Below the pieces are notes generated by a model that was given only the letters and a program-made list of their open reading frames with translations, was not told the origin of the DNA and made no database searches. Shown one piece after another: positions 45,681 to 57,455 of a stretch of DNA of 64,000 nt. Numbering within the stretch: position 1 is the stretch's first letter; each line of letters starts with the position of its first letter. The translations under genes and the position numbers were made by a program. This DNA comes from Hsuehochloa calcarea. Taxonomy: Eukaryota; Streptophyta; Magnoliopsida; Poales; Poaceae. The stretch is from assembly GCA_036346395.1 (NCBI GenBank), contig CM070598.1, positions 3,083,517 through 3,147,516 of the forward strand, in the 5' to 3' direction.

Positions 45681-47403
45681 ATGTGACTAAACCATACATG
45701 TTTTGGAATTTCAGAAATGAATACGTCTTTACATATATGAGCTTAATTCTAACAGAAGGTGGCGAAGAGCCAGCTGCATGCGTGGGATGGGGCGACATGG
45801 TTTTGGTGGGTTCGGGAACAAAAGGGGAGGCGACTCAGGCAAGGGTGATTTAAAATTCGGTCGGACTCGCAGAGAGAAAAAAACTCCCTCTATTTCTAAA
45901 TAGACCACATTATACGTTCTTGCACAATAAGCAACGAGCATGCATATGCAAATTGTCACATTACCCTCGTTCAAAACATTCATTAGGTTTTTATAGTTCT
46001 TGGGATGGTGTGTGTTCTCTAGTCCATTATAATTAAATGACCTTGAAAATTGCCATATAGATTATAAATATAGGAGGGGCATCTAAGGAAAAATTGGCAA
46101 AAAAAAAATCATGTCGAAATCTGTAGAATCATATGTATTTTGGAACAAAATTAATCCAAACGACATGTATCGGTAGCAGTTGACTCGTAACACCTTGAGA
46201 TGATTGCGAGCTAACGTGGCACACAATGTCCTCGGGACGACGGGGCATATGTACGTCGATTGCCGCGTCGTGAGTTCTGACTCACGTGAACAGAAGGCAT
46301 GCACATCACCAATTAATGATCACAAGGGGTCAAGAGCTAGTAGCTGCTAGCTAGGGGCTCCAATTAATTTACAGCTAGTAGCTGCTGCAGCAGTGGACAC
46401 TTACTTGTCCGGCCGTACGACCGTACTTCCCGTCTGTCCCGTCGCGTCTCCGTCTGCACGCACGCACGTACGTGCAGGGCGAGAGCTGCCCGCGGCTGAA
46501 GCATGCACGAAACGGCGTTGGAATTCCTGCTTCCCACCCACGCGCGCGCGCGCACGCACGACAATACGGCAGCTGGTTACGTTGTGTGTCGCGTTGCGTT
46601 GTGCTGCGTACCAGGTCCAGGCCGGCCGGCCGCGACAAGACCCGCAGGGCGGGCCGGAATAGGAATCCTAGTAATCGCTGGGCAGCAAAAGTCTCGGAGT
46701 TCCGAGCCCGGACAAACGGTCGGTCGGTCGATCGATCAGGTCCTGCAGGTTACACATACACTAGGATTCGTATCCATATCAATGTGTGTTTTTGTATCCA
46801 TATCCGCGTACTATTAGGGGATTCGCTATTGAACACTCGAGTATTATTTTACGGAGTGAATCGGTACTAGATGAAGATTATAAGGGTTGAAAATTTCAGT
46901 GTTCTCGAACGATAAAACTCTCAGGCTAGTGTTTTCAGACATACAAATAATTATCAGACCCGGTTATAGTAGGATGAATAAATCAGATTAAAATGTACTG
47001 TATATGTATTGATAAATTTTCAATCACTACAGTGTTACGTTCCATCTATATGTTTTGGTTTTGGTTGAGGTCGGCAATGTATAAGTTAAAACAAAGTACA
47101 GAACCATGCATGTGTGTGAACTGTGAATAATATGACTATTGTTGCACAGTAGTTTAACAACTGCTGGTACGTCCTGTCTTGACTTCTGTGTGTGGTGGCT
47201 CTTACAATAGATTATAGATCGGTCAATAACTCAATACATATGTATACAACGTGCAGGCGTTCGGGACCATGCATGCAGCAATTTATGTACTGTAAGACAA
47301 TGTAGTTGGCCTACACGCACGTGCATGTACCAGACAAGAAATTAACGATCGATGTATGCAGCAGAAACAGTAGCCCACACAAACATCTAACACGACATGA
47401 AGC
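45681..47403. other. Intergenic, no gene recognised
   Basis: Mixed sequence with a GC-rich patch at 46370-46760 (including CGCGCGCGCGCACGCACG) whose frames overlap on both strands. No conserved protein, RNA gene or terminal repeat was recognised. Confidence 0.45.
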
Positions 47404-47548
47404 CACTGCTACATAGAGGATCATCACAGACGGTCCCAAATTGTTACCACAGACGGTTCAAAACAGATGAATTTATGCGTCTGTGATAACAGACGATTTG
47501 TGAGCAGTCTGTGATAAGTCACAACACAGACGTTTTTTTGTTGAAACC

Positions 47549-47702
47549 GTCTGTGAAGACCTACTATCATAGAAAGTTTCCACTAACAACTGTCTGTGAT
47601 ATGCCAGATATCACAGACGGTGATTTTTACTAACCGTCTATGATTGGAGACATATCACAGACGGTTGTTGGTGGAAATCGTCTGTGATAGTAGGGCCTTC
47701 AT
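47549..47702. repeat. Foldback in the CACTA C subterminal array
   Basis: TGAAGACCTACTATCATAGA...CTGTCTGTGATATG (about 47549-47605) is repeated in inverse at about 47650-47702. The arms are of the same type as those at the right end of CACTA A, including the TCTACTATCACAGACG and TTCCACCAACAAC blocks. The conserved layout suggests the hairpin predates the split of A and C. Confidence 0.65.
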
Positions 47703-47984
47703 AGACGGTCTCGACCAAAAAATCGTCTGTGATAGTTTGTTATAACTAACTAATTTTTTCTTCTAATTTTTGGCTAGCCTCAAGAATTGCTAGTCACGCC
47801 ATCTGAAAACAAAAAAGTAGAAAATAAATAAATAACAGATGAATCTATTGTTGACATCTCAAAGTGATCATTTACAACTCAAAATCAATTACAAAAGAAT
47901 ATGTTCAAGTATTGTCGCTAGAGTTATAATTGAATTAAATTACTCAAAGTGAATTACAATTGAATCAATTGTTTGAAGGTCATT

Positions 47985-49210
47985 CAGTGGTGTCGACGAA
48001 ATGAAACTCTCCGCTGGTGTTAATGGTCTTTGTCTTGATGAAGCCGCAGAGCATTCCTCGAACCTTCGACCTGTCGCTAGCAGGAGTAAAGGAGTAAGTA
48101 TATATATTTAAATTTATAATTAGGAAATAATTATTGCGAGATTGACAAACGTCTGGATCATTCATCTTAGCACTCGTGATTTGCTGCATATGATGGCAAA
48201 CGTAGAATGCACATAGGTGATCTTATTTTTACTGGTGGTCCTGTAAAAATATAATTACATATATATGTATAGTCAGTTCAAGACGCATCATTATGAAGTG
48301 TGATATCGGATTATTGTGTTGTAGCGTGTGCTGAAAATTGCGTCCTGTGTTGCAGTGTGGCACTCGGTTCCTTGTGTGTCCCTCCCCCGGCAACATAGAC
48401 GCTGAACGACCTACGTGATTCCAAAAATTTATCCTCGGCTATTTCAAATGAAGGAAGACTACAACAGAGCTATGTATGAAGAAAATGAGCATACCTGTCG
48501 AGTATTCCTTGCGCAACGGTGAAGTCGTGGTTTTTGTTAAGTAGGAAATCAAGATATATTACCTTGTTTCTCTTTGGTACAATGACTAAAAAGATCCAGT
48601 GGAACCTACTCATGTATGTCGTTGTAGTCATTAAACCTAAGTTCGTGATGCGTATAAAGTACAAATAAAATTTGTATAGCAAATACTGAAGTACTTACTT
48701 CTGGTTGTAGGGCACCAGTGTGTAGTCATTGTCGCCCTGAGCAAGCAATCCCATCGTTACGTAATTCACGACGTCGGATGCGTCTTGGGTGATGCATTGC
48801 TCAGAGACCAAGTGTGGGTTGAGGAAACCCACCGTTCTAGCCATCGCCAAGCATTTTTCAACATGTATATATACATAAGCAATGAGTTGTGATATTTATC
48901 GTTATTACGTGAATGTACAACTTGATTGTACACACTTACAGTGTCCAGCATCGTAGAAGCGAGACGTCGAGGGCATTGAGGTTGAATAGGTCGAATAAGT
49001 CGTCGAAGCCCACGACGAAGTGGCACGGCTTGTGGAAGAAAGGCTCCTTCGTGTATCTGACGGTGATTCCAGTATCGCACCCCTTCTCTTTGGTCTTCCG
49101 CATGTACCAGACATGTAAAGAGTGGCAATCTACTCCAGCGCGGGCTAATACTGTGTCGGGGCCAACAGACTTCCGAGGGAGTATTTCCTGGGCTTGGGAG
49201 GCACCTTAAA
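47985..49210 (-). pseudogene. Ulp1-like C48 peptidase region of CACTA C
   Basis: Collinear with the end of the third gene in element A. The minus strand reads HWIFLVIVPKRNKVIYLDFL and NKNHDFTVAQGILDRYAHFL (48470-48610), then a CAFYVCHHM block (about 48185-48215), then SRNNYFLIINLNIYTYSFTP (48060-48160). Stops occur just before the Cys-containing block and elsewhere. The candidate His, Asp and Cys positions are present in separate frames. Toward 49114-49210 similarity continues to the segment upstream of the peptidase region. It is non-functional. Confidence 0.7.
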
Positions 49211-49230
49211 GTCGGGAATTGGATCGGGAT

Positions 49231-49797
49231 CGAGGCTCTTCTTTCCGTCTTCTTGACGACTACACCTGCCTTTGATGGATCAAGCTCGTTGCCCGTGGTA
49301 TTGACGTGCGCACCTAACGTCGACAAATCACCCGTAATGCCAGCCATCGATTCGCTCCCATGCTCTGATACCAATTGTTGAAAAAATTCACCTATCGTTG
49401 GAGAATTCGCCCAGGACTTCTAGCGATCGATGAAATTGAGCCTTGAGATCATGCACACAAACACAGGAGTAAAACATAGATTGATCTTTTGGCGACGCGA
49501 TACGTCTGTGTCCTTTTCGTTTTTCTTATATAGAGATGCAACATACAAGATTCCGTATCCTACAAATATTCTGAATCCTAGTTATATACGGACTCTGAAA
49601 CCTGACTTCTTACGACTTCAATACTCGTTTCCGACTGCTACTCAATTTACAACCACTTACTGATATAGTGTTTAACGGCTGCTACAGTACTCTACAACTG
49701 CTACAATGCTTTGAGATTAGGCCTGGTCGCAGTGGTCGTAAACACTCTGGTACTTGTAAGACACTCTCTGATCGTGGATCCAACCGATCTGAAGACA
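49231..49797 (-). mobile_element. LTR retrotransposon 5' end (LTR, primer site, gag start)
   Basis: On the minus strand an LTR-like sequence (49376-49797) begins TGTCTTCAGATCGG and ends ...CAACA. Next comes the primer-binding site TGGTATCAGAGC (49362-49373), matching initiator tRNA-Met, then an ATG beginning MAGITGDLSTLGAHVNT. After about 30-50 codons the frame runs into the CACTA C sequence. The rest of the element and the second LTR are missing, so the target duplication cannot be checked. The exact junction with the CACTA fragment is uncertain. Confidence 0.65.
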
Positions 49798-50612
49798 ACT
49801 AGATTAACTCAACAATCACGTACTCTTCATTACGATGTTTATCAGCTGCCTTTGGGGTGACTAATTAGAAATGGTCGATCCAGTAGCATATATATCTACG
49901 GGAAAGGAATGAATTAAAATCGAGTAGGCACTATAGCTTGTTGCATAGTTATACATGCAGCCAAAAGGGCATCAGATTCTTGAGCATTGGGGTCTCTGCA
50001 TGCATACCAAGAAGCTCATTAACATACAATTTGTAACATACATGCCTTGGCGCCTTCCTTGGACAAAACCAATTAGTATACACTCCTACATACATTGTAC
50101 ATATGCTAGTACAGTTGCTAGATATATAGGTTGCCAATGCTGCAGCATGCATATACATGGGTGCGAGCCTAGCTACTGGGCCATGCAATCCATGATTGTG
50201 CTCATGTGATGCAACGTGAGCCCAACCACAGAATCTCTCTCTCTCAACTATAAAAACTACTGTTGGCGTTTTACCGTTGCAAACTTTTACAGGAGACGAG
50301 AGAGCATAAAAGACAGGAACCGTATGATCGATCGAGTAAGTAAATTAATTACCGTTTGATCCCTGGCCATGCATCCAGGTAGGTAGGAAATAGTGTAAGC
50401 TGGTGCGCTCGCAGCTGGGAGCCAGCGTATATATGTATTAGTAGGATCCCGAAGGAACAGAAAAAGCCCTAAAACTCGGTGGTGAGTTGAGGTGAGGCGA
50501 GGAGGACCTGCCTGGTGTATAAAGCTAAAGCTGCCATTTTTTTCTGATCCCTCTCTATGCGTGTGATTCGTACTACAGTCTGACAGGAATCTGATACCCC
50601 GGACCTGGTGTC

Positions 50613-50651
<39 letters not shown>

Positions 50652-52689
50652 CCATTTGAACGTACGTAGTCGTCGCAGCACAGTCTCTCTCTCTCTCTCT
50701 CTCTCTCCGCTCGCATGGAGATGCGATCATGTGATACATAACAAAATCGCTGGGTTCTGCAGTACCTGCTGCTTCTGAAGTTCCGATGGCTCGTATTATC
50801 TTGATTAATGAAAGGCCGACACCGCTTGGAATTTCTCTCGAGAGAGATGTCGGTATCGCGGCACATGCAATGTTACGGTAACTCCCGCGACGGCAGCGGA
50901 AAGCTATAGAGGCTAGGGCCAATCCATAAATCTCGATACAGATCGCTATGTGGGCACGGAGACAGCGCACGGGCACCCGAGATTTGAGATCTAATGTACA
51001 TGTGCATGGATAGTGTGGGACGCTTACGTTAGTACTCTATATATATTTCCATCAATTCTAGTCCTGTTTTTTCTAGCAAGGTACCTATTAAGATTGCAAT
51101 CTGGGTTTGCATGGGGTTATTTTATGCTTCTAGCACACATATATATTACCCTAAACAGCCATTAATTTTTTGTACACTAAACACATAGCATATTGACCCA
51201 ATTACACGCAAGTACCAAGGCTAGCTAGAAGGGATGGCATAATTCCAGTCCAACCCAAAGTGATGTCTCAACCTAACTCAAATCAAACCCTAACTTGGAA
51301 GGGCTCGCGACTATTCAATATTAATTCCAAGATCAAAAGCATTACGCATAATCAAGTTTTACAGTGCAGTGAAGAAACAATCCCAATTTGAAAACTCAAA
51401 CTAATTAAGACATACCTAAGTTTTGAGTGGGCATTGGCTGAGTGCTTGGGCAACTTTACATAAATTGGCTCAGAAGAAGGCAATGCTAGCTGGAAGCGCC
51501 AGATTAGAGTATGTGGCGAAGCAATTCCTAAGCTTTCATGGATGACGGTTTAGTCACAAAATTTGTAATGATTGAGTTTAATTTCCAAGCATCTTATGGT
51601 TGTAAGGCTTCCAGACACTTTTTTTAAAACTATCTTTGGTCTTTATGGTACGTTACTTCTTAATAAAATAGACTGTGTGCATCCTTGGTGCAGAGACCGG
51701 GAGAGATTTATCTCTTTCATTATCTAAAAATTAAGACATACCATGAATCTGGGTGAAAGAGAGGGAAAATGTGACTAATGAAAGTAATCTAGGGCCAAAA
51801 AGTTTATTATATCTTAGTTCAACTATATATATTCTGCTTAACTTCTCATTTCTTTCTCGAGAGAAGGGATAACTAGGGAACTATTGTAAGTTTTAACTAG
51901 TCTTGCTTTAGAATATGTATAGATTTCTTTTCGTAAAAGTTTACTCGTTACCGCGCGTACACTTCTTATCAATATAGTATCCCTGGTAGCTAAATCAGAA
52001 CAAAAATAGGAGAACATCCATAATATTCCTTTCTCCACTATACGTTGCCATCCCTTTCTAGTTATAAGCTTTCCGTACCTAAATTTAGGTCTTTCGTATT
52101 ATTGTCTAGCCGAAAAAGAAAGAATCTCATTCTATTTCATTTGTCATCGATTCTATTACATTTTGAGTGTACTTTTGGTCAAATTAATGGATTTTTCTAT
52201 GGAAAAACAGTTACAATGACGTATTTCGAATATTGCAGAAATTTAAATAAATTTCCTATGAAATTAATTTGTATGGAAAATATAAACCCACCAAAACTCC
52301 TACCAAATAAGGAATTAGTGTGGTAAAATTTGATAATAATTTTGATCTAATTGTTAGCATATGTCAGTGGTGAACAGGACTATGCAAATTTTCCCATCTG
52401 TATTAAAATGCGACCTTCTAATTAATTTGGTGAAATGCAAACATATAAACACATGGGGGTCATGGTGAGGTCGGCAGCCTTTATTCCTTCTCCAAGAGGG
52501 GAAGACTTCATTGGGCTGCGCGAAAGCAGACGAAAACTTAGATTCCCTCAGAAAGCGACAGGTAAACAAACAAACAAACGAGAGAGAGAAAGGCTGAATT
52601 GATTGGAGGGGCTGCACTTGGATGCACTCACACCCATTGGAGTCACCATGGAGCAGAGTAGCAGTTGCTGTAGCAGGCCAGGGGTTCAT
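49798..52689. other. Intergenic, no gene recognised
   Basis: Mostly AT-rich. Two CT microsatellites lie at 50622-50652 and 50684-50708. Frames of up to 229 codons overlapping them (minus strand, 50287-50976) encode Arg-Glu runs from the CT repeats and are not credible genes. I saw no clear miRNA hairpin or other RNA gene. Confidence 0.5.
50622..50708. repeat. Paired (CT)n microsatellites
   Basis: About 15 CT units at 50622-50652, preceded by three TGTC units, and about 12 more at 50684-50708. A 31-base non-repetitive spacer separates them. Confidence 0.9.
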
Positions 52690-52855
52690 AATTTTGGACG
52701 AAAATCGGTGAAAATCATTTCTATCAGATCCTGGTAATTTTTTCAAATTGGTTCTAAAAATTTTATTTAGCATAAATTTTATTAAATATAGAAGAAATTT
52801 GTGTCAAAAATTATTTTTAAAAATCCCGATCGATATTTTCGGCTATTTTTGGCTG

Positions 52856-52904
<49 letters not shown>

Positions 52905-52972
52905 AATTTTAATTAAATTTTTTTGGCCGAATTTCACCAAAAAATTCCGATTTTCGACCAAACTGGTCCTAC
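52690..52972. mobile_element. Possible AT-rich MITE centred on a long (TA)n tract
   Basis: TTTTGGACGAAAATCGG at the left is mirrored by an inverted TTTGGTCGAAAATCGG at the right (near 52946-52962). This flanks AT-rich sequence and about 22 TA units at 52858-52902. There are further matches to GAAATTT-type words near both arms. No target duplication was identified, so the element call is tentative. Confidence 0.45.
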
Positions 52973-53974
52973 CGGACCTCCAGTGAAATTTTGAACCGGT
53001 TATCTGAACACAGTGCCAACAACTTACATTAGGCGTTTAATTTTTCCATCACGCACCACTAACTTTCGCTTCCACTTACTGTGTGTGGCTCCGTGTGACA
53101 ATAGCTACATAAATAGTCTATTTGCTATTGTGCTTCTCCTACATAATCAGTTTGCTAGCTAGCCCCTACGTAAACAGACAAGAGCTTTTCCTTTAAACAT
53201 TGCATGTGTCTTGCGTTTTAGGAACTGTTTTTGTGCAGTAGTGGATCGATATCGATATCAATCACCTGGACTTCCGTATGCATAAGTGTACCATCAGGAT
53301 TACTTTTTGAGTCAAAACAAATTTCTCTTGGATGTGAACCATTTGAATTAAGGCCTAATTTAACCATTTCCAAAGCAACTGATAATTGAAAATTAGAGCG
53401 AGGTCGATTTCTCTAATTAATGGCAAATTAAGCCTGTCACCATGTCACGGTGAAAAGACTAGACCGTTAGAATAATGGAGGTTCTGGGGCATGTGCTACA
53501 TGTAAGCTGCATGTAGGCTAAGTTTGGAATGCGAGGATGTTCTCACTAAATGCGTGATGGATCATATATAATCTTGACCTCGTTTTTTTAATTAATAAAA
53601 CACATTGCACAATTCTACGTACGTACGTGCATGGATAAACATGGTGTGTACTATTTATTTACTTTGCACTCGATACTGTATATACCATGTACCAACCAAT
53701 AATCAAGCGTGTCTTGTAGTCGTGAATTAAAAGATATAGATTAAATTTGACTCCAGGAATCCGTACGTAGACTGCAGCGTTTCCTACAGTATGCCAACCA
53801 ATAATCAAACGTGTCTTGTAGTCGTGAATTAAAAGAGAGACGTAAATTTGACTCCAGGAACCCGTATGTAGACTTCAGCGTCTCCTACAGTACCACGCAT
53901 GCACGATTGCATGCACAAGCTCGCATATGGCGCAAGGACGGTGTACTACTACAAGACTGCATCAATTTCAGAGA

Positions 53975-54018
<44 letters not shown>

Positions 54019-54221
54019 CAGAAGATAGTTTTATGAGTCTGGTTTGCATGAGGTGGATTTACTGTGCTACTGTAAAATCAGATGGAAGAAAGTTTGGTGC
54101 CAAATCTTGAAGAGGACATGCCCAAATTAATAAAGCAGATGTCTCCTTGCACCTCGTAGCCATCGTGCAACCGGCAGTAATCGATAGTAAAACTGTGCGC
54201 ACTCTATGCAACCTCATTGTA
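52973..54221. other. Intergenic, no gene recognised
   Basis: AT-rich sequence carrying a 102-bp tandem duplication and a CT microsatellite at 53979-54015. A 99-codon frame across the CT tract (53811-54110) is a repeat artefact. Confidence 0.5.
53692..53891. repeat. 102-bp tandem duplication
   Basis: The unit starting CCAACCAATAATCAAGCGTG occurs at 53692 and again at 53794 with about 10 percent substitution and a small indel. No coding function is seen. Confidence 0.85.
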
Positions 54222-54945
54222 TCACTATAAGAGATTTACTATTACGCTGAATGCGCAGCGGTTGATGGAGAGAGAAGCATGGATTAATTACAAACTTTGA
54301 ACAACAACCTGATACGGCCGACCCACCAACTACAGTCAGCGGGCCAGAAACGTCCGATCCCGTGTGGAACTAGATTCGACGGTAATTGATATGAGATGTG
54401 ACAGTAATTCATGTATTTTTTTTACCGCCTATTTTTGGGATGTGACTATTCGAGTTCGTACGTCTAACAGTAAAACATAACGACTTGTACAGTAATTGTA
54501 CTACACTTTTTACTACCGACACCACACCTGTGGACAAGCTACTTTTTTTTTACAGTAAACGTCTGTGATAAGAACAGTAAACCTTAGCTATATGTAAGGT
54601 AGTTGTGTTAGTTTATTTCACTGAGTAGGTCCAACACGGTAAATGGGCATTCGCAGGTCAGTAAAAGTGAATGTATTCATAAGTAAATATGTATGAATTT
54701 TTGTTTTTCCGGTCGTGAATGTCTTCATAACATTTTACCGAGACCGGATCTTGAATGATCTAATTGTTAGCATATGGTTTTTCCGGTAGTAATCTAAAAC
54801 ATGTCATCCAGTAATCATGTTCAACGTAAACAGTAATTACAAGTCCAAACCGGATCTTGATTTGTATTTATATAAGGCCAAATAGTGTGGCCAATCGCTT
54901 CTTACAAAAGGTTTAAAAAAAGTAGAAAAGTAAAAGATGAAGTTT

Positions 54946-55395
54946 CTAGTGGCCGACGTAGACTGCTATCTCGGTCTTCAAAACCTCGTAGGTGACATCG
55001 TCGGCATCGGAGGGTTCGGGATCAGCGTAGGTAGCCCGAAACACGTTAACCCGTTGACGCGATCATTCAAGAGTCGGCCAGACACACTCCAACTCAAGAA
55101 CCAAGTCGAATTGCATTCAAAGGCTCTCTTCCCTTGCTCGAGGGGTCTCGGCTTGGTAGACCCGCTTGCTTGTTGCCTCAATGTAGGTGTTGAATTGATA
55201 GTAACCCTCCTGGAGACGTGCAACATCGTTCTGGAGGACTATGTCGATGGTGAGGTTAGCTCGCTGGAAGCTGGAGATCACCTAGAAGACGCGGCGGAGG
55301 AAGATGTCCAGACGGCGGAACATGGCCGTCACGTCCCCTAGCATAACCTCCGGTGGAAGAGGGAGGACACTGTTTGCTCAGCGTCATCAGGAAGT
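54946..55395 (-). pseudogene. Inverted copy of CACTA ORF1 (unknown protein)
   Basis: The minus strand reads GDVTAMFRRLDIFLRRVF, then SSFQRANLTIDIVLQNDV, VYQAETPRA, FDLVLELECVW, ATYADPEPSDADDVTYE and a stop at 54946-54948. These blocks match ORF1 of element A (31859-32385) in the same order and spacing, including nucleotide similarity past the stop. Stops and frameshifts are present here too. The opposite strand of this copy also stays open for 134 codons, a by-product of shared codon bias. Confidence 0.6.
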
Positions 55396-55535
55396 TGCTC
55401 GGGGCACAACCCAGTAAAAGGGAGTGCGCATACCAACAAAAGGGATTGCATAAAACGTAGCTTACTACATGCAGTAAATACATGCTCCATCTTAAGTAAT
55501 ATGAACACTAACAAGCAGTAAATTGTATGTCATAG

Positions 55536-55680
55536 ATGTACTACTTCGACAACCTGAGGTGCATCCACAGCATCAACACTGTCGAGACCCCATGCACCAC
55601 ACAGTTCACGGCTATCCTCGTCGACAAGATCGTCGTGGCAGACAGGGCAAAGGCCTCAAATGGGAGCGACACCTTTGGCA
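55536..55680 (+). pseudogene. Coding-like fragment of unknown transposon-associated protein
   Basis: The + strand reads MYYFDNLRCIHSINTVETPC then FTAILVDKIVVADRAKASNG with balanced amino-acid composition. It ends near a possible donor site (CTCAACGTGAGT at about 55682). Further coding-like text follows at 55810-56060 (EATPGVEALEKFNDKASRAM), interrupted by stops. I do not recognise the family with confidence. It may belong to a plant-mobile-domain or MULE-like protein captured in region D. Confidence 0.35.
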
Positions 55681-56618
55681 AGCTCAACGTGAGTGGTCTT
55701 CTCCACGTTGCCCATTTAGCAGTAAAACAATATGTTCATTACAGTAGCGTGCATCACATACCACAGTAATTCACTTGTATCATTTTAAATAAAAAAAATG
55801 GTTAGTTCAGGAGCCTCAAGGGGACCTGCTATTGGCAAGGAGCGACGACACTCGTGCACCTACCAGAGTTACCCATTCAACCCACGCAGTTTCCGAGCTT
55901 GTTTCCTTTGCTCAGCGAAACGGTGAGATCGATAGGCAAGGGGAAGCGACACCTGGTGTGGAGGCACTGGAGAAGTTCAATGACAAGGCCAGCAGGGCGA
56001 TGAGGTAGACGAAAAAGGCTACATCGCAGATACAGAGGGCACATCAGAAAATCAAGACGGTGTAGATGAAGGTCATCAGCATCATCAGGAAGTTGCTCGG
56101 CGGCGGATCGTCGGATTAGCATCACGCGTGGCGGGCGAAAAGGTGAAGCAGCGCAAGAACGCCGCAGCGTTGGAGCACGCGACCTCAATCCCCACACTGA
56201 TACACATAGTATTCCTGGACACTTCGGCGTAGTCGGCGCAGGAGGAGACCGCAATCCCGACCGCAATCGTGTCACCATCATCGGCCATGGCACAGGCACC
56301 CCCATACCCACTGATATTGTCGTCCCCAGAGCGATGACGCCGCCTACCACGGTTGTGGGGCCGATAGACCCCGTGCCAGCATATGCAGACTCGCCAGGTC
56401 TTGTTGTCTTGCCAGCACCCAAACGCAGGGTGAGTGTGACACCCCAACTGCACCGGCGCTGACACTAGCATTGCTGCGTCCCCCGATGCATCCAGGAGGT
56501 TTTGTCTACGTTCGAGCGTCGACGTTGTTCCCTCAGATTCCAGAAGAAGTGGAGGGTGACGGGGCCCAAGGTATGTCACTACATCACAGTAAAATAATAT
56601 AATATGAGCAGTAAATAG

Positions 56619-56790
56619 CACTACTACAAAAGAGGCTATAGCAGACGGCCCATCACAGACGGTTCCTTTGGAACCGTGCGTATTAGGGTCTGTCTGGCTT
56701 TGTTTTAGCGTTAGCGAGCCTTATCACGCAGCGGTTCTATTTCGAACCGTCGTGATAGTAATTATCACGACGGTTACAAATAGAACCGCA
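56619..56790. repeat. CACTA B left subterminal motif array
   Basis: ATCACAGACGGTTCC, GAACCGTCGTGATA and ATCACGACGGTTAC units alternate in orientation over 170 bases. Two variant spacings appear (CTGTGAT and CGTGAT), so the array has begun to diverge from that of A. Confidence 0.8.
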
Positions 56791-57455
56791 GGATTTCTGT
56801 GCTTCATATAAATTGAGCCGAGACATCGCCACCGCAAGACCGCCATTGTGTCTACCGCTCCAGCGCCACTTCCCTCGCCTAGCTCCTCCAACTGCGGCTC
56901 CTCCTCTAATACTGTATGAGCTCCTCCAATCTGCTTGTGGACTTGGCATTGTATTGTGTGTTAATGCATTGACTAAAAGAAAGGAGAAAACATAGTGTAG
57001 ATGCTAACTATGAATTAATATTGAGAAGCCCTCCAAATCTTAGTTTTGAATAATGGTTTCCCTTATAACTAATGAACTAAAATTTGACTTAGGAGTGGTA
57101 ACTTAATAAAACTGAATTAGGTCTAATAATCACTAAAATTTGAGTTAGGATAATTAATTGGCTTAAAAAAATAAAATTTACACACCGGTTCACAGTACGG
57201 TGGGGTTTGGGTCAAGCAATATTGCATTTACGGTTCCGGTATTTTAGGTTAATAAGTGTTGTATGAGATGATGCCTATATTTGGGTTGCATGATTGTTCA
57301 ATTGAGATAGATATCGGTGTCGAGAGGTAGGGATTATCGAGAGATATTAGATATTTTCTTCGTGAGCTCCGAGGGTAACGATCTATAACCCTTTATGTTT
57401 GCTATAAATTAATCGCTAATCAATTTGACACTAATTTGTTACATGCGTAGTGTAG

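Larger units (their letters stand above)
47404..49230 (-). mobile_element. CACTA fragment C, inverted 3' end
   Basis: Begins with a degenerate terminus CACTGCTACATAGAGGATCA, then an array of ATCACAGACGGTT motifs (47420-47740) resembling the right end of element A. The minus strand then carries a Ulp1-like pseudogene homologous to the end of the third gene of A. A TAGC(C/T)-type segment (TTGGCTAGCCTCAAGAATTG) is shared at the gene/array junction. The element is cut near 49230 by retrotransposon sequence, and no other end was found. Confidence 0.75.
54222..56618. mobile_element. Mosaic CACTA-related region D, CAGTAA-rich
   Basis: From about 54180 to 56618 the words CAGTAA/CAGTAAT recur dozens of times on the + strand, like a subterminal repeat family. 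The segment contains an inverted copy of CACTA ORF1 and other coding-like fragments, and ends exactly where CACTA B begins. CACTATAAGAGATTTACTAT at 54223 could be a terminus, but no partner was found. Class and borders are inference. Confidence 0.4.

Noticed and set aside
50287..50976. 229-codon frame on the minus strand
   Set aside because: Contains long Arg-Glu runs from CT microsatellites and no recognisable domain; the frame persists by repeat composition.
50200..51000. Possible microRNA precursor near the CT tracts
   Set aside because: I looked for miR156-like and other conserved mature sequences with a pairing star strand and found none.
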